A stretch of 64,000 nt of DNA from Pseudorasbora parva (lineage: Eukaryota > Chordata > Actinopteri > Cypriniformes > Gobionidae). Below, piece after piece: positions 26,445 through 42,030 of the stretch. The stretch spans positions 33,942,124 to 34,006,123 of the forward strand of contig NC_090188.1 of assembly GCF_024679245.1 (NCBI RefSeq). Reading direction: 5' to 3'. Position 1 is the first letter of the stretch. Each line of letters begins with the position of its first letter. Under the pieces are notes generated by a model. That model was not told where the DNA came from. It did not search any database and worked only from the letters and a program-made list of their open reading frames with translations. Position numbers and translations under genes: made by a program.

Positions 26445-27344
26445 TATACACATAATAAGTTAGACTATATTATTCACAATGAAACCGGACACTTACTGGA
26501 AGAAAGCTGACCCTTTGTACAGCTGATCGGAACATCATTTGTCTGCAATAAGAGACGAGTGTCATAAGACAAGACAATAACATGGTGCAGACGAGGTTGG
26601 AGGAGAGGAAAGAGTCAACAAACACAGGTGAAACACTACAGACCTCAACAATAAGGATTCTTCTATTTGTTCAATCAGGCTGGTGCTTCAGATTTGTTCT
26701 TACTAATACTTTCAGTGGGCCACTACAAAATAATGCATTTTGTTTTTCATTTGTGCTAGAAAGAAATGGCTAGTTGCCATGTGGTCTTCTATAATTCCCA
26801 AGGGTGTGAAATACTGTATTTCACACTATTTTGCTGAATACTTCTACATTTACTCAACAACTCTTTTGATCTGGCCATTATGATGTAAGTCTGTCCTCTT
26901 ATTTCCTCTTATTTTTGGGGAAAATCTCCCCTGGTTTGTGATTTCTTCAGTAAATTTCCAAAGTTAAGAAAAACACATTTTTACTTTAAACACTTTACAT
27001 TTTCTTTTCACATTAAATTGTGTAAACATCTTTACTTTCACTCAATCATGACTAATGGGTGGGGCGGCTACTTTAAGGTTTGTCAGTAAACAGCCCCTGA
27101 TTGGCTAACATCATCACATAGGAAACCAATGCCCACTTGCTATTGTGTTTTTTAAAAAATAGTCCAAGACAACGCATTATGAAATCATTATGGTTTTTGA
27201 TGCAACTGCTGTCAGAGTCAATAAAGTTGGCTGCCTCATTCCTCAACAAAAGTTTCTTGCAAACTACAAAAAAAAAAAAAAAAAAATGCTCCGAACCCAA
27301 AAAGTTTGACATAGGCCAAATTATGATGTCCGTCGACTGGTTCT
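26445..27344. other. Non-coding
   Basis: No supported gene. There is a poly(A) run at about 27268-27286. Confidence 0.4.
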
Positions 27345-28000
27345 AGGTTTCAGAATACACAGTGCAATGCAGTTTGTTGTGTATGGAGCTTCAGCCACTG
27401 ACCAGTCACAAGCGCTAACAATGGAAGAAGGTGGCCTGGTCTGATAAATCACATGTTCTTTATCATGTGGATGGCCGGGTGTGGGTGTGGGTGTGTCACT
27501 TACATGGGGATCACATGGCACCAGAATTCACTATGGGTATAGTGAATTAATATAGTATAGTGATCCCTGACTTGGGTCCTGCCATCCATGTGGATATTAC
27601 TTTGACACGTACCACCTGCCTAACCAGACCATGTAAACCCTTTCATAGAAACAGTATTCCCTGGTGGCTGTGGCCTCTTTCAGCAGGATAATGCACCCTG
27701 CCAATGCAATAATGGTTCAGGAATGGTTTGAGGAGCACAACAACGACTTTAAAGTGTTGACTAGGCCTCCAAAATTCGCCAGATCTCAATCCAGTCGAAC
27801 ATCTGGGATGTGCTGAACAAACAAGTCCAATCCATGGAGGCTCCACCTCACAACTTACAGGAATTAAATGATCTGCTGCTAACATCTTGGTGCCAGATAC
27901 CACATCACACCTTCAGGGAGTCCATGCTTTGATGGGTCAGGGCTGTTTTGGCAGCAAAAGTGGGACACACAATATTAGGTCATAATGTTGCTTGATCTGC
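27345..28000 (+). mobile_element. Tc1-like transposon relic (3' half)
   Basis: It is homologous to the relics at 6396 and 30808. The + strand carries decayed transposase C-terminal sequence (ttcagcaggataatgcaccc, then agatctcaatccagtcgaac, encoding the SPDLNPVEH-type DDE-region motif) and ends with attaggtcataatgttgctt near the TIR. Several stops and frameshifts; dead. The 5' half is missing. Confidence 0.75.
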
Positions 28001-28008
28001 ATATACAC

Positions 28009-28114
<106 letters not shown>

Positions 28115-28765
28115 ACCACCACCACCACTGGCTGCTGACAATGTATAATGTGTTTTGTGCATGGGCACTCCCTTGAAGATTATCCTTTGTATCTTGGTTT
28201 GTGGATAAAAGACGATTATTCTCAGTCTGAGTCATTTGTGTTTGGCGTGCACTGTCAACATGAAATACGTCTGCTTTAAAAAATGTAATTTGGCAAATTT
28301 TAAAATGAACTAGTAAACGTAAAAAGGCTATCTCACCCTGCACTGACGGACACAGAACAACATGTCTGTTAGGCTTGCCACCTTCATTGTGGCAAAATAA
28401 GTAACACCCATTCAGAACATTCACGATAAATGTTTATGTACACTATACAGTTGCATACAAACATTTTAACATTATTATATCTGAAAATAAATACCAGTTG
28501 AATATCATAGCTCTGTTGGTCATTTTAACCTCTTAATAGTATAGCAATATACCAAATGAGAATGTTCCCTGTATATTGTTTGCAATATTATTTGGGAGAG
28601 ATTTTTTTTTACTTAAGAAAATCAAACCATTGGCATCTACAGGTATTATTGTGAATAATCAGCTATAGGTATTGACAGAGAAATTTAGTATGGCTGCATA
28701 ACTAGTTCACTTTTTAAAACTTGATGTTGAATACATGTTAACCTATCTGTCAATTAAAATGTTTG

Positions 28766-29037
28766 GTAACACTTTATTTTAAGGTTCTCGCTATTAAATA
28801 GTTGCTTATTACCATGCATATTACTAGGATATTGGCTGTTTATTAGTACTTATAAAGCACATATTAATGCCTTATTCTGCATAACATTATTCTACATCCC
28901 TTAATCATACCCAATATCTAAACTTAAATGCTAAAAAGGTTACTTTACTAACTATTGACAAGCAGTAAATTAGGAGTTTGTTAAGGCAAAAGTCATAATT
29001 AATTGTAATTATGTTTCCCACACTAAAGTGTTATCAG
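28766..29037. mobile_element. MITE with GGTAACACTTTA ends
   Basis: The left end is ggtaacactttattttaagg and the right end is cactaaagtgttatc, whose reverse complement is GATAACACTTTAGTG. The interior is AT-rich (gttgcttattaccatgcata). A related element is at 50623-50822. Confidence 0.55.
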
Positions 29038-29631
29038 TTTTGTTTTTTCACTAAAAAAAGTAGTCAATATTTTGCTATAATAGCTGGACATATCATCATT
29101 ATTATGCAGCTGTAAAGTAATGGCTGTGTTTTTAAATTTAAAACTTTAAATGGAATACAATGATATACTGTGATTATAATTTTAAAGCTTCCATCACTAG
29201 ATTCATTCTCACAAGTTCAACAAAACATTATCTATCCCTGCAGCAGTGTCATCCTGGATCACCAACACTATTTGCTGTCTGGGATGTCAACCAACCTGAT
29301 AAATTCACATTGGTTAGGTTTCAAAAAATTGCAAAAACAGTGTTCCGTTAAGTACAATACAGAAAGCCAAATTTAAAGTCTATAAAACACATGTATTTGA
29401 GCAAAAAGTAGAAAGGCAAGCTAAAGTCTCAAACTCTCTGACGCTGACCCCGGGTCATTGGACCATCCTTTTTGATGAGGCCTGCATTAAAGCATCTAAG
29501 GGATGTCCTGTGAACTGCCTGAAGTTAAGGAAGAAACTGAGAACGAGATAGAAAAACATTGCAGAGCTGGAGTGTGTGATGTTCTCTGACTAGCAGTGTG
29601 TGAAAGCGTGCTGAGCATGATGGCAACTCAC
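29038..29631. other. stpg4 intron or downstream region, no exon recognised
   Basis: The minus strand was read for the next stpg4 exon. A possible acceptor (ctttaatgcag) at about 29485 opens only short frames with no PG repeat (KPHQKGW..., or a phase ending TRGQRQRV). Neither is convincing. Confidence 0.3.
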
Positions 29632-32128
29632 TTGCAGGGTGATTTGGGGACAGGCTTCTCCATAACATCATAATGACCGGGTGAGAGGTTAATATCCTGT
29701 TAAATACACACAAACATTAATAAATCGACCAATTGTTTTGACATACTCATTCATATTCTCAAAGGTGAACGCTTTACTCCAGCCACTAATATCAGATAAA
29801 TATTTCGGTTTTGCTTTTAGTATCAGTCACCAAAGAATTCATTGTATGGAATGTAAGATAAAATGTTAGACCTCAATAACCACCCTGAGGAAGGTTTATA
29901 TTATTGGGGAGATGTCCCGTTCATTGTGATTGACTGACCTTATCCCTGAGGCCTAAAGTGAGGTTGTCAGGTCTGGGGCTGTTTTTAAAAGAGTAAGTTG
30001 CCTGGCGCCGCAGAGCCTCATTGGTTGAGTCAGTAAAGTTATACGCCCCGGGCAATAGCAGATCCCCAGCTCGACGTACAGTCGGCATGAGGGTGTTTCG
30101 CCCGGAGCCTTTGAAGCTGTACGTCTTAGGCACCGGGTTGAGTCCTGACTCCTCTATGAAGTCTCGGATGTGGTAACTGCCAGGAATTGGATAGTTCTGG
30201 TGGTAGAAAGAGGAGACCTCTTTTACGCCTGTTTCACAACTTGCATAATTTCTGGCTTACTACACTGAGTATGTCCTTTAGTAAAAGCCAACTTATAAAA
30301 TGGTTATTGAGTGAAGTCATTGTTTATTACAACACATTGTGAAATCATATAAATGACTATAATCTATATAGCACAGAGCCCAAAGTGTAATAAACTACTT
30401 AAATAATCTGGACTGATTGCATGATTGTACTGATAAACAGGTTTAAAGTGCATATATTTTCATTACAAAAACACTTGCAGCTGTGGTTACAGTGCTGCTT
30501 GCAGGCAGTGTGAAAGCTGTAAACTCTTAATCGAGCATCAAAATGAATACAATCTGCGTTCATGTGTGGTGTAAAAGAGGCCTTATTATTTAAGAGGCCA
30601 TTTGTACACCAAAAGTACACTTCATATTGTGTTGTCATTCAATAAATTTGTTTTAGGACAAGTATTCTTGTTACTTCTACATCTAGATCTTTTGTAAAAT
30701 ATCACCTACCTTAATATTGTTTCTCCACCAACCACTTCTGTCAGTGAACATTTCTTCTTTCTGGTTCTGGAAAAAAGAGCACTGATCACTAAAATATACT
30801 GTATACCGATCATGAACTTTATGACCACCTTCCTAATATTGTGGTGGTCCACCTTTTGCTGCCAAAACAGCCCTAACCCGTCGATGCATGGACTCCACAA
30901 GACCCCTGACGGTGTGCTGTGTTATCTAGCACCAAGATGGTAGCAGCAGATCCTTTAAGCATGCCTTAAATTTAAAAATGTGAAAAAAAGATATGTGATT
31001 CATCTGACCAGGTCACCTTCATCCATTGCTCCGTGGTCCAGTTCTGATGCTCACGTGCCACTTTTGGTACTTTCCGCGGTGGACAGGGGGTCAGCATGTG
31101 CACCCTGACTTGTCTGCGGCTACACAGCCTCATATGCAACAAAATGCAATCACTGTGAATTCATAGACCTTTCAGAACCAGCATTAACTTGAGCAATTTG
31201 ATCTACAGTAGCTCGTCTGCTCATCTAATTGGATCACACAAGCCAGCCTTCCCTCCCCACGCGCATCAATGAGCCTTGGCCACCCATGACCCTTGGTCAC
31301 CAGTTCACCACTGTTCCTTCCTTGGATCATTTTTAATAAGACCACTGCAGACTGAAAACCCCACAAGAGCTGCGGTTTTGGAGATGCTCTGACCCAGTCG
31401 TCTAGCCATCACAATTTTTTTAACTTGTGCAACAAAATGTTCACTTGCTGCCTAATATATCCCACCAACATGCACCATGATGAAGAGATAATCAGTGATA
31501 TTCACTTCACCTGTTAATGTTATGCCTGATCGGTTTATATGCGCTACTGTTTGCAGTTGGTGAGATTCTATTATATTCACAAAGGCTGAATTTGTTTGAT
31601 CAAAAAAGTGAAAAACTAATATTGTAAAATATTATTCGAATTTATAATGTGTTTTCTGAATTTTTAAAATGTAATTTGCTGAATTCTCAGCAGCTGCCAA
31701 ATTGTCATTATCATTACTCCAGCCTTTAGTGTCACATACTGTAATCCTTCAGAAATCACTTTAATATGCTGATTTGCAACTCCAGAAACATTATTATTAT
31801 CAATATTGAAAACAGTTGTGCTGCATAAACTGTGATACATTTTTACAGGATTCTTTGATGACTAGAAAGTAAAACTAAAAAAACTTTTGTGACATATATG
31901 TCTTATTAAACAAAAACGTTGAATGGTTGTGTTAAGAAAAGGTGCGCATTGAGCCAATCCTAATCAAACACAGCTGAACAAGTAAATGGAGGTATTCAGG
32001 ATTACTAGAATATTACTGAACCTGCACTATCAATTCTTATGCACCAACCTTCCTCCACAACAAATGTGAAAACTTACCCCATCTTGACATTTCCCTTTGG
32101 GTAATGTTTTCTCTCTTCCTTTGGCCAT
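29632..32128 (-). CDS. stpg4: STPG4, sperm-tail PG-rich repeat protein (3' end unresolved)
   Basis: Coding exons in order: 32128-32078 (ATG at 32128, 17 codons), 30766-30710 (19 codons, containing GWWRNNIK), 30196-29939 (86 codons) and 29696-29632 (65 nt). The first three are in phase 0, with good acceptors and the donors GTAAGT, GTAGGT and GTCAGT. The protein shows PG-repeat motifs PIPGSYHIRDFIEES, KTYSFKG, LPGAYNF, ATYSFKNSPRP and LSPGHYDV, as in STPG4 (GSE/C2orf61), a gonad-expressed protein. The last exon found ends AA|GTGAGT; without splicing, TGA follows at once (PCK*). A further exon is expected by comparison with the longer mammalian protein but was not found. A 5' UTR acceptor lies at about 32153. 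It sits between ttc7a and calm2, as in human. Confidence 0.8.
30808..31540 (-). mobile_element. Tc1-like transposon relic with internal deletion, in stpg4 intron
   Basis: Both ends are present: accgatcatgaactttatga, then cc, at the left, and the inverse gttatgcctgatcggttta at the right. The interior matches the relics at 6396 and 27345 but lacks most of the transposase centre. It is in the same orientation as stpg4 and lies in its first intron. Confidence 0.8.
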
Positions 32129-32152
32129 AGTTCTGTCGTTCTTGTTTGTTTT

Positions 32153-33352
32153 CTGTAACAGACACCTGAACAAGAAGCGTTGCTTAGATACTAGAACTAT
32201 TTAACTATTAATCGAGAGTACTGGATACACAAGTTTCTGCTATTTGTTTGCTCTCTTATTATTTAGTTTTTTACTGATTTTGTTTCATATTGGGTCGAAA
32301 TTCTCAGTGCGTTTGTACATCAAATTCTCTGAACAAATATTTAAAATTACAATGTGAGACAATATATACTTAATTTTATTCAAGCCCAAGTTATCTGGGC
32401 TGCTATCCACAAATATACTGTATGTAAACATGTTTTATTTTCTCCTAAAGTATTAAATTAGTTAAACTTGAATTTAAAGTTCTACATTAAATCTCCCAAT
32501 CTTTGAAACGGATTTGTCTAGGTTGGTGACCTATAATGAGTTTTATTATTCATATAATTTGTTGTACATAAGAGGCATATGACACATCCGCTTGTAAGGG
32601 TTTGTCACACATGAATAACACAGCAGAAGCTGTGAAGTAGAGAAGGCAGCTCTCTCTGGGAGTTTAGGGCAGAATGTTCTGCTCTGTTGCTAGGTGACCA
32701 GGAACACATGCTTCTAACAAGCAACTGAAGGACCCAGTGTTTACTGTTTGTCAGAGCTGTCTGCTGTACCAGTGCACTTCAGCACTGACATACCATGAAT
32801 AACCAAGCCATGCTTCAGTTTACTGCTGTCATTGTAATAAGCTCTTGGGAAAAAAAAAAAAAAAAAACCTCTAAACATTTACGCCTCATGTGAAGAGATG
32901 GGCATATACTTTATAGCTGTGTAATAACTATATTATAACAGCAGAAATACTGGCACATGCATCAAAACCAACTAGACTCTGATAAACCCAGCCAAATTTC
33001 TGAATAGAACAATCTCATGGGGAAAAGGATGACTTTTACAACAATTGTCATTCAAGATTACTTTAATGAGCTTTTGTTTGACATCGAGGCTTCACCCCAA
33101 TCCTATCCTGTGAATACACATTGTACTTTGTCCAGCTGAGTCAGAGATGCGTTGTATAATGATTTACAAATGAATAATCTTAACTATTACAATAAATAGT
33201 GTAAACAACCCGGTTAAGGAAACTAGTTAACGGTTTCAAACTTGTAAAATCAGCTCTGGGATGCATAATGATTAACAGAAGAGCTTGTAATCAGAGGGCT
33301 AAATAATGTAATCGCAAACAAAGAAACTTTTCAATATGGGTAAATAGTCAAT
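32153..33352. other. Intergenic between stpg4 start and calm2 3' end
   Basis: This should hold the stpg4 promoter, because both genes are on the minus strand. No TATA box or CpG-rich patch stands out. There is a poly(A) run at about 32850-32867. No other gene. Confidence 0.4.
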
Positions 33353-33358
33353 TTTATT
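33353..33358 (-). terminator. Candidate calm2 poly(A) signal
   Basis: AATAAA on the minus strand (cagttttccaataaaattga context), about 700 bases below the calm2 stop codon. A T-rich and (TA)n-containing 3' UTR would run from 34063 to about 33335. Confidence 0.45.
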
Positions 33359-33604
33359 GGAAAACAAATATACAACTTGGAATGGACTATCTGAGGCATG
33401 ACAATGCCATTAAGCGGCTTAAAAAAAGAAGAAAAAGAAAGAAAAAGTAAAAGAAATTATGTGAATAAGTGATTAGAACATTAAAAAGCACTGTAAGATT
33501 CAAACAAGTTCTTAGTATAGAACAGCAGATACAAAAAGAGTTTATGTACGAGTATCTTGTAGATACACCCGTCTTTTTTTTTTGCAGTAGTGCAATGCTG
33601 AGAA

Positions 33605-33609
<5 letters not shown>

Positions 33610-33688
<79 letters not shown>
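33610..33688. repeat. (TA)n microsatellite in calm2 3' UTR
   Basis: About 79 bases of TA. If the poly(A) signal at 33353 is used, this tract is transcribed in the mature calm2 3' UTR. Confidence 0.9.
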
Positions 33689-33689
<1 letters not shown>

Positions 33690-34063
33690 TTGTCCATAGT
33701 CCATGCAGAGTTACTCCTCTACATTGTTGCCATGCCAACGTCACTGCCAGAAGACAACCAGCTGGCAGGTCTCCACTCTTGCTACGCATGAGGAGGGCAG
33801 ACAGACGTGGACGTGTATGTTTTTGCACGTCACAACCCCCTCTTCGCGGCAACAAGCACCTGATCGTGTAACCGCACCGCCACTCCAAAAACACGATGAC
33901 AGCAAAAGAAAGGGACATGAGGACTGAAGATCCTATGCAGTTTACATGCAGTTCCTTTGGACAGCCGGGAGGAGGAAGGGGAGGGGACTTAACATTTTAC
34001 AGATAAATTAAACAGAAAAAAAGGCAAATTATTTATAGAAGAGAGAGGATCTGTACAAGGCCT

Positions 34064-37553
<3,490 letters not shown>

Positions 37554-37655
37554 CGCGCTGTTTTAACAGATGTATTTCCACACAGAACAACAGTCCGCAG
37601 CTGGCAAACAAACAGGATGCAATCTTACAGGGCTTGACGCGCCTTTAATGGTCGC

Positions 37656-37662
37656 TTATAAA
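37656..37662 (-). promoter_or_regulatory. calm2 TATA box
   Basis: Minus-strand TTTATAA lies about 100 bases upstream of the ATG, with G-rich sequence (gggggaggggt) just upstream of it. Transcription would start near 37625-37632, giving a 5' UTR of about 75 nt before the ATG-only first exon. The sequence above it, to about 37990, is relatively CpG-rich, as expected for a broadly expressed gene. Confidence 0.6.
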
Positions 37663-40365
37663 CCCCTCCCCCTGCTTTCTCTCCATCCGCCAACACACTT
37701 CCTTCCCTATCAGAAACGATCGTCAAAAATTTCACAATTGTGATGCGTGAGCGTGCAGTACAGAGTACCGTGAATTTTATACGATATCGACGTCTTTAAA
37801 TCGCGAAGATGTATGCTATACAGTGAGGGGGGGCTTGTTTTGAGTGGAACTAGCTAACCGGCGGAGTCATACATTCTGCTAAAGTGTGATGCGTCAATCG
37901 CAGTACTGTACGTTATGGCTAGGAGAGGCGGCTTCTGATTGGCCCATTTGTACCCGCAATGCGTCACTCGCTATGATCCGAGTAGAGCTGCATTCCCGAC
38001 TAGACTCACTCACTACTACACATCAGGGTCAGATATTAACCAGGGCTCATGGCAGGATTGCATTGGAAATTGACAAATGTGTGAAACTATCTAAACTATT
38101 TGGGCACAAATGTTCCAGAAGTATATTCTTCTTCTTTTGTTTTCTTTTTATCTGTAAAATTTTATTTTAACATTTTTCTAGACCTATGAGTATTACTTTA
38201 TATGTTGAAGTAGGCTACTAGACAAAAATTGACACGATGCTATGAATAGCCTAAATAGGCTACTGCCCATAAATAATACATTAAATATGACTAAATGAAT
38301 ATTAATAAAATTCCTTAATTTATGACACTGCAACATACAGGTGAATGCACCCTATAATCAAGTGGGATTCATAGATTGTAGCATTTAAGCATCAAGGGAT
38401 CTCAGGCATATTTGGATAATTTTTATTTTATTTCGATGACCCCATAAGCAATTATTTAGGGGGGGGAAAAGGTTAAAGTTGATTAAATTATTCAATACAA
38501 TCATTATGCAAGAATGTCACATTTGCCTAAGGATTGAGAGGACCAAATATAATACATTATTGATAATTAAACCATCAAAAATAATATAGGTCAACTAATA
38601 TAGCCCAAATATTGTGGGGAACATGTCACTCTCAATAGTTAGCACCATGCATAAAAATTAACTAAATGGACAGACTGGGCATGTTTAGACTGAGCATTAT
38701 GTGCAGCCTAATATTATGCCTTCAATGTAATCAATTAAATAAAACAAATGGTTGACCCGATCCAGCTCTGTTAAAAGGATTTGAAAATTAGTTATGCAGT
38801 GCAATCCACTTTATTTCTTCATCGGATTGATTTGGCAAGGCTGTCCTGCAAGCTTTACAGAATGTCTGCATGCAATGTTTTATATACGACAAGAAGTATA
38901 AAACATGTAGAAGCACTTGTGATGATTCATCAGATCCCATTAATACTATAAATGAATCACCTGAAGTAGAATCAAATTCTGCTTCATATCAATTAAACCA
39001 AACAATTAAAGCATTTCATTTCTGTTAGATCCATCCTCATAACAGGTTATGCACTTTACTGACGGTGACTGATGTGTGTATGCTTTTGGTGTGTTGTGTG
39101 CAAGCAATTGAGTGTAACATCAGCTGAGACAGGCTCATCTAGCGATATGTCAGATGTGGCATAAGGAGCAGCAGGTTTGTGGGCACACGTGCAGTAGATG
39201 CTAGGCCTGCTTGTACTCACTGAATGCTTGAGTATCTGATGGCCTGCTTCTTTATGCTTGGCTGCCTGGCTCTCTCTCCCACTGGCCACCTGTCTCTAGA
39301 CCAAACCCAGTGAATCTGAAGGAGAGCATGGAAACTTGGGTCAGTGTAAGAATAAAAAGGCTCCAATGGTCCTCGCAGCAAATTACGGTGGGCCCATATA
39401 TCTTTGACCCATACAATGAAAGTCAGAGTTGTTTTGGACACCATTAACTTTCACTAAATAGAATTCAAAATGTTGTGTTCTGCAGAAGAAAGACAGTCAT
39501 CATGAGAGTGATTAAAGAATTGCCTCTGTGTTCCCATAATTCGCATGAAATTGTTGATTTGTAAATGGATGCACACATTCACACACAAACAGGAAGCATA
39601 CCATCGGCATCCAGCCTTACGCACAAACACACACAAGCGCACCATTTAGAGGTCCTTATAAGTAACTGCTTCAGTGACCACTTGGCACTTGCCACCATCT
39701 CTGTTTCCTAATCCTCAACACAGTGGCGTCTATTCATTCAAATCTGCTTTTCTACACTGGGATTGCAACTTATAGAAGATTATGCAACAAGGAAAGGAGA
39801 AACATCATAAAGGGCCTTGCTATTAATCACAAGGAGGAGAAAAGCTGGATTCAGACTGAGCATGAACGCAGTCTTTAAGTAGAAGAAACAAACAAGTTTG
39901 TGACAGTGCGCTGCATGTAAGGGTGTTCTACAAAGGCTTTCTGTGTATAATATTGAATTCTTTCCCATTGGCATATCATTTAAAAAAAATAGCAGCTGCT
40001 TCCATCTCTCAGCAACACTGTTTTAGGTCATTACATTACTGATTACTCAATGCGGCATTTCAACCTTGCTAAAAATCCATGATAAGACTCTACATTACCA
40101 AGACAGATCCCTCATATAATTGCAACACTCAATGGTGACTCTATGGAGCCAGTTGGTAAAATCATCTCGACGCTGCACCATCTGTTAGAAATAATATTTT
40201 TATATTTGACCAAAACAAACAATATGAGACAATTCAAGTAAAAAAAAACTTGTATAGCCACAAATTAATAATTAGCTCTTACGATTTTATAAAAATTAAT
40301 TATTAATTGGTTCATTTTAAGTAAACTGTTGCCAACATACCTAATGATATAATTTTTTTTGTTAA
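37663..40365. other. Upstream of calm2, non-coding
   Basis: A CpG-richer promoter-proximal part to about 38000 is followed by AT-rich DNA. Around 39380-39490 there is a partial AGTTCACC-class MITE (tgaaagtcagagttgttttg). No exon is supported on either strand. Confidence 0.4.
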
Positions 40366-41272
40366 AGGCTGGAATACACTACACGATTTTTTAAATCTGA
40401 ACAGATTTCAAAAACACTAGGCATCATACACTTGCCGACTTTGTAAATGGTTACAGAGAAAAGCTGGGCATCATACACTACCAGACTTTAAAAACGTCTG
40501 GAACACAAACTGAAACAAGCACTTGGTTGCTAGGAGACGCACGCATGACAGACATAACAACAAGCATGAGATGTGCAGGAGATGAGCGCGGTAATTTTTG
40601 AAGCGACTATCTGTGCGCTGAGCAAAAAGTCAACAAAAAGAGCCAAAACGCACTAGACGTGGCCAGTAATGGTCAGATTACAGCGGGAGTTAGAGGAAGT
40701 GTTTTTCTGTGCTGATGAGTCAAAATATTGAGTCTAATCTGTAAGCGCGTTCTGTTCATTTATTGTTTTTTATTTTATTTTATTGCAACACATGTATAGA
40801 GGACATCGGATTCATGAATAAATAGATAATTAAATCATTTATTTATTTATAACATTGAGTTTTTCATTAAATAAACACTGTTGTTCGAAGAAGCACACAT
40901 GCTCTGGTGTGGATTTGTTTGGAACTACTTTCGTTGACAATATATAAGTTACTTATACAATAGTTTTGCTGTTTTGATTCCTACTCGAGTCTCACACAGA
41001 CAAGATGCGTGAGCATCGAGTAACGCGACCTTGTTTACGTTATTAAATAATCTGTTAACATTTATTGTAATAGGCCTACAATTAATAATTCACAGCTATT
41101 GACGCGCTTTGTCCACGTTTAAACACGTGACGTTATCCCGGGAAAGCGTTAATGTAAAACCCGTAGGCTAATGGTAAGTGACATAATGAATAAATTAAGA
41201 CAAATGTTTACCTCAGAATTTGGTTTGCGAAATATTATTAGTATTATTATTTGTCTTTGCTGTATCAATAGG

Positions 41273-41800
41273 CTAGCCAGACAAGCCAGACCCACATCAA
41301 GATGTTTGGTCTGGAAACTCACCATAGACAGGGCGCAATCCGAGGGGCGGGATAAACGGTTGTCTTTCAAACTCCCTCTGCACGCGATAGGATAGCGCTA
41401 CACCAACCAGAGCAATGAAGGTGAAGCAGAGCTCGCTGACTGATTAAACATTCGCTGTATCCGGTCGGCTAAACTCTGAACACATCTTCCCTTTTTAAGA
41501 ATGACTTCAGTGCCGTTCTTTGTTCTTTTCTCAGAGAAAAGCTCAACTCCAAGTCTTCCAGGATTGCGGTCAAAGCTGATTCAAAAGACCGCCGCCGTTC
41601 ACCAGTTTCTGTGATTACTAGAAGCACGCAAACGCAACTCGGCCGTCGTCATTATGGCCCCGCCCGCCGACTCTATACATGATGTGATTGGGGAGTCCAG
41701 ATTCTGAGGAATACAGCTCAGACGTGTATTGAGAGTTCCTAGACGATACTTGCGGGCAAATTAAATTTGCTGCCGCTAGGGTGCGTCTAGATTTCTAGGC
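41273..41800. mobile_element. R528 copy B with perfect 10-bp target duplication
   Basis: tatcaatagg occurs immediately left (41263-41272) and right (41801-41810) of a 528-bp unit that matches the repeats at 14630-15154 and 45780-46016. The ends are ctagccag and ttctaggc, giving only very short inverted repeats. There are no intact coding frames. The flanking duplication shows that the unit transposed as a discrete element into the host piggyBac-like element. Confidence 0.8.
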
Positions 41801-41907
41801 TATCAATAGGCTATATATTATTTAACATGAAGTATATGGCTTCCCTGTAAATGTACAGCAGCGGGCGACGCGTCAGACACGCTTCTGGTGTGCAAAGACA
41901 GACCCTG

Positions 41908-42030
41908 CGTCTCAATCAGCTCCTTAGTTCACTAGTCAGGGCACTGATCAGGACATAAGTCAATGGGCTGACTCCCTGATCAGTGCCTGCCCCTGACAAC
42001 TGAACTAGGGAGCTAATTGAGACGCACCTA
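41908..42030. repeat. Hairpin MITE (GCGTCTCAATcAGCTCC ends)
   Basis: The left arm (tgcgtctcaatcagctcctt, then agttcac) is complementary to the right arm (aactagggagctaattgaga, then cgcac). The interior also contains the mirrored pair cagggcactgatcagg and cctgatcagtgcctg. The element folds into a hairpin about 120 bp long. Confidence 0.75.

Noticed and set aside
29397..29500. Possible final stpg4 exon after ctttaatgcag
   Set aside because: Neither frame carries a PG repeat or any stpg4-like motif.
33387..33918. Tyr-Ile repeat open frames overlapping the calm2 3' UTR
   Set aside because: They arise from the (TA)n tract and have no homologous flanks.
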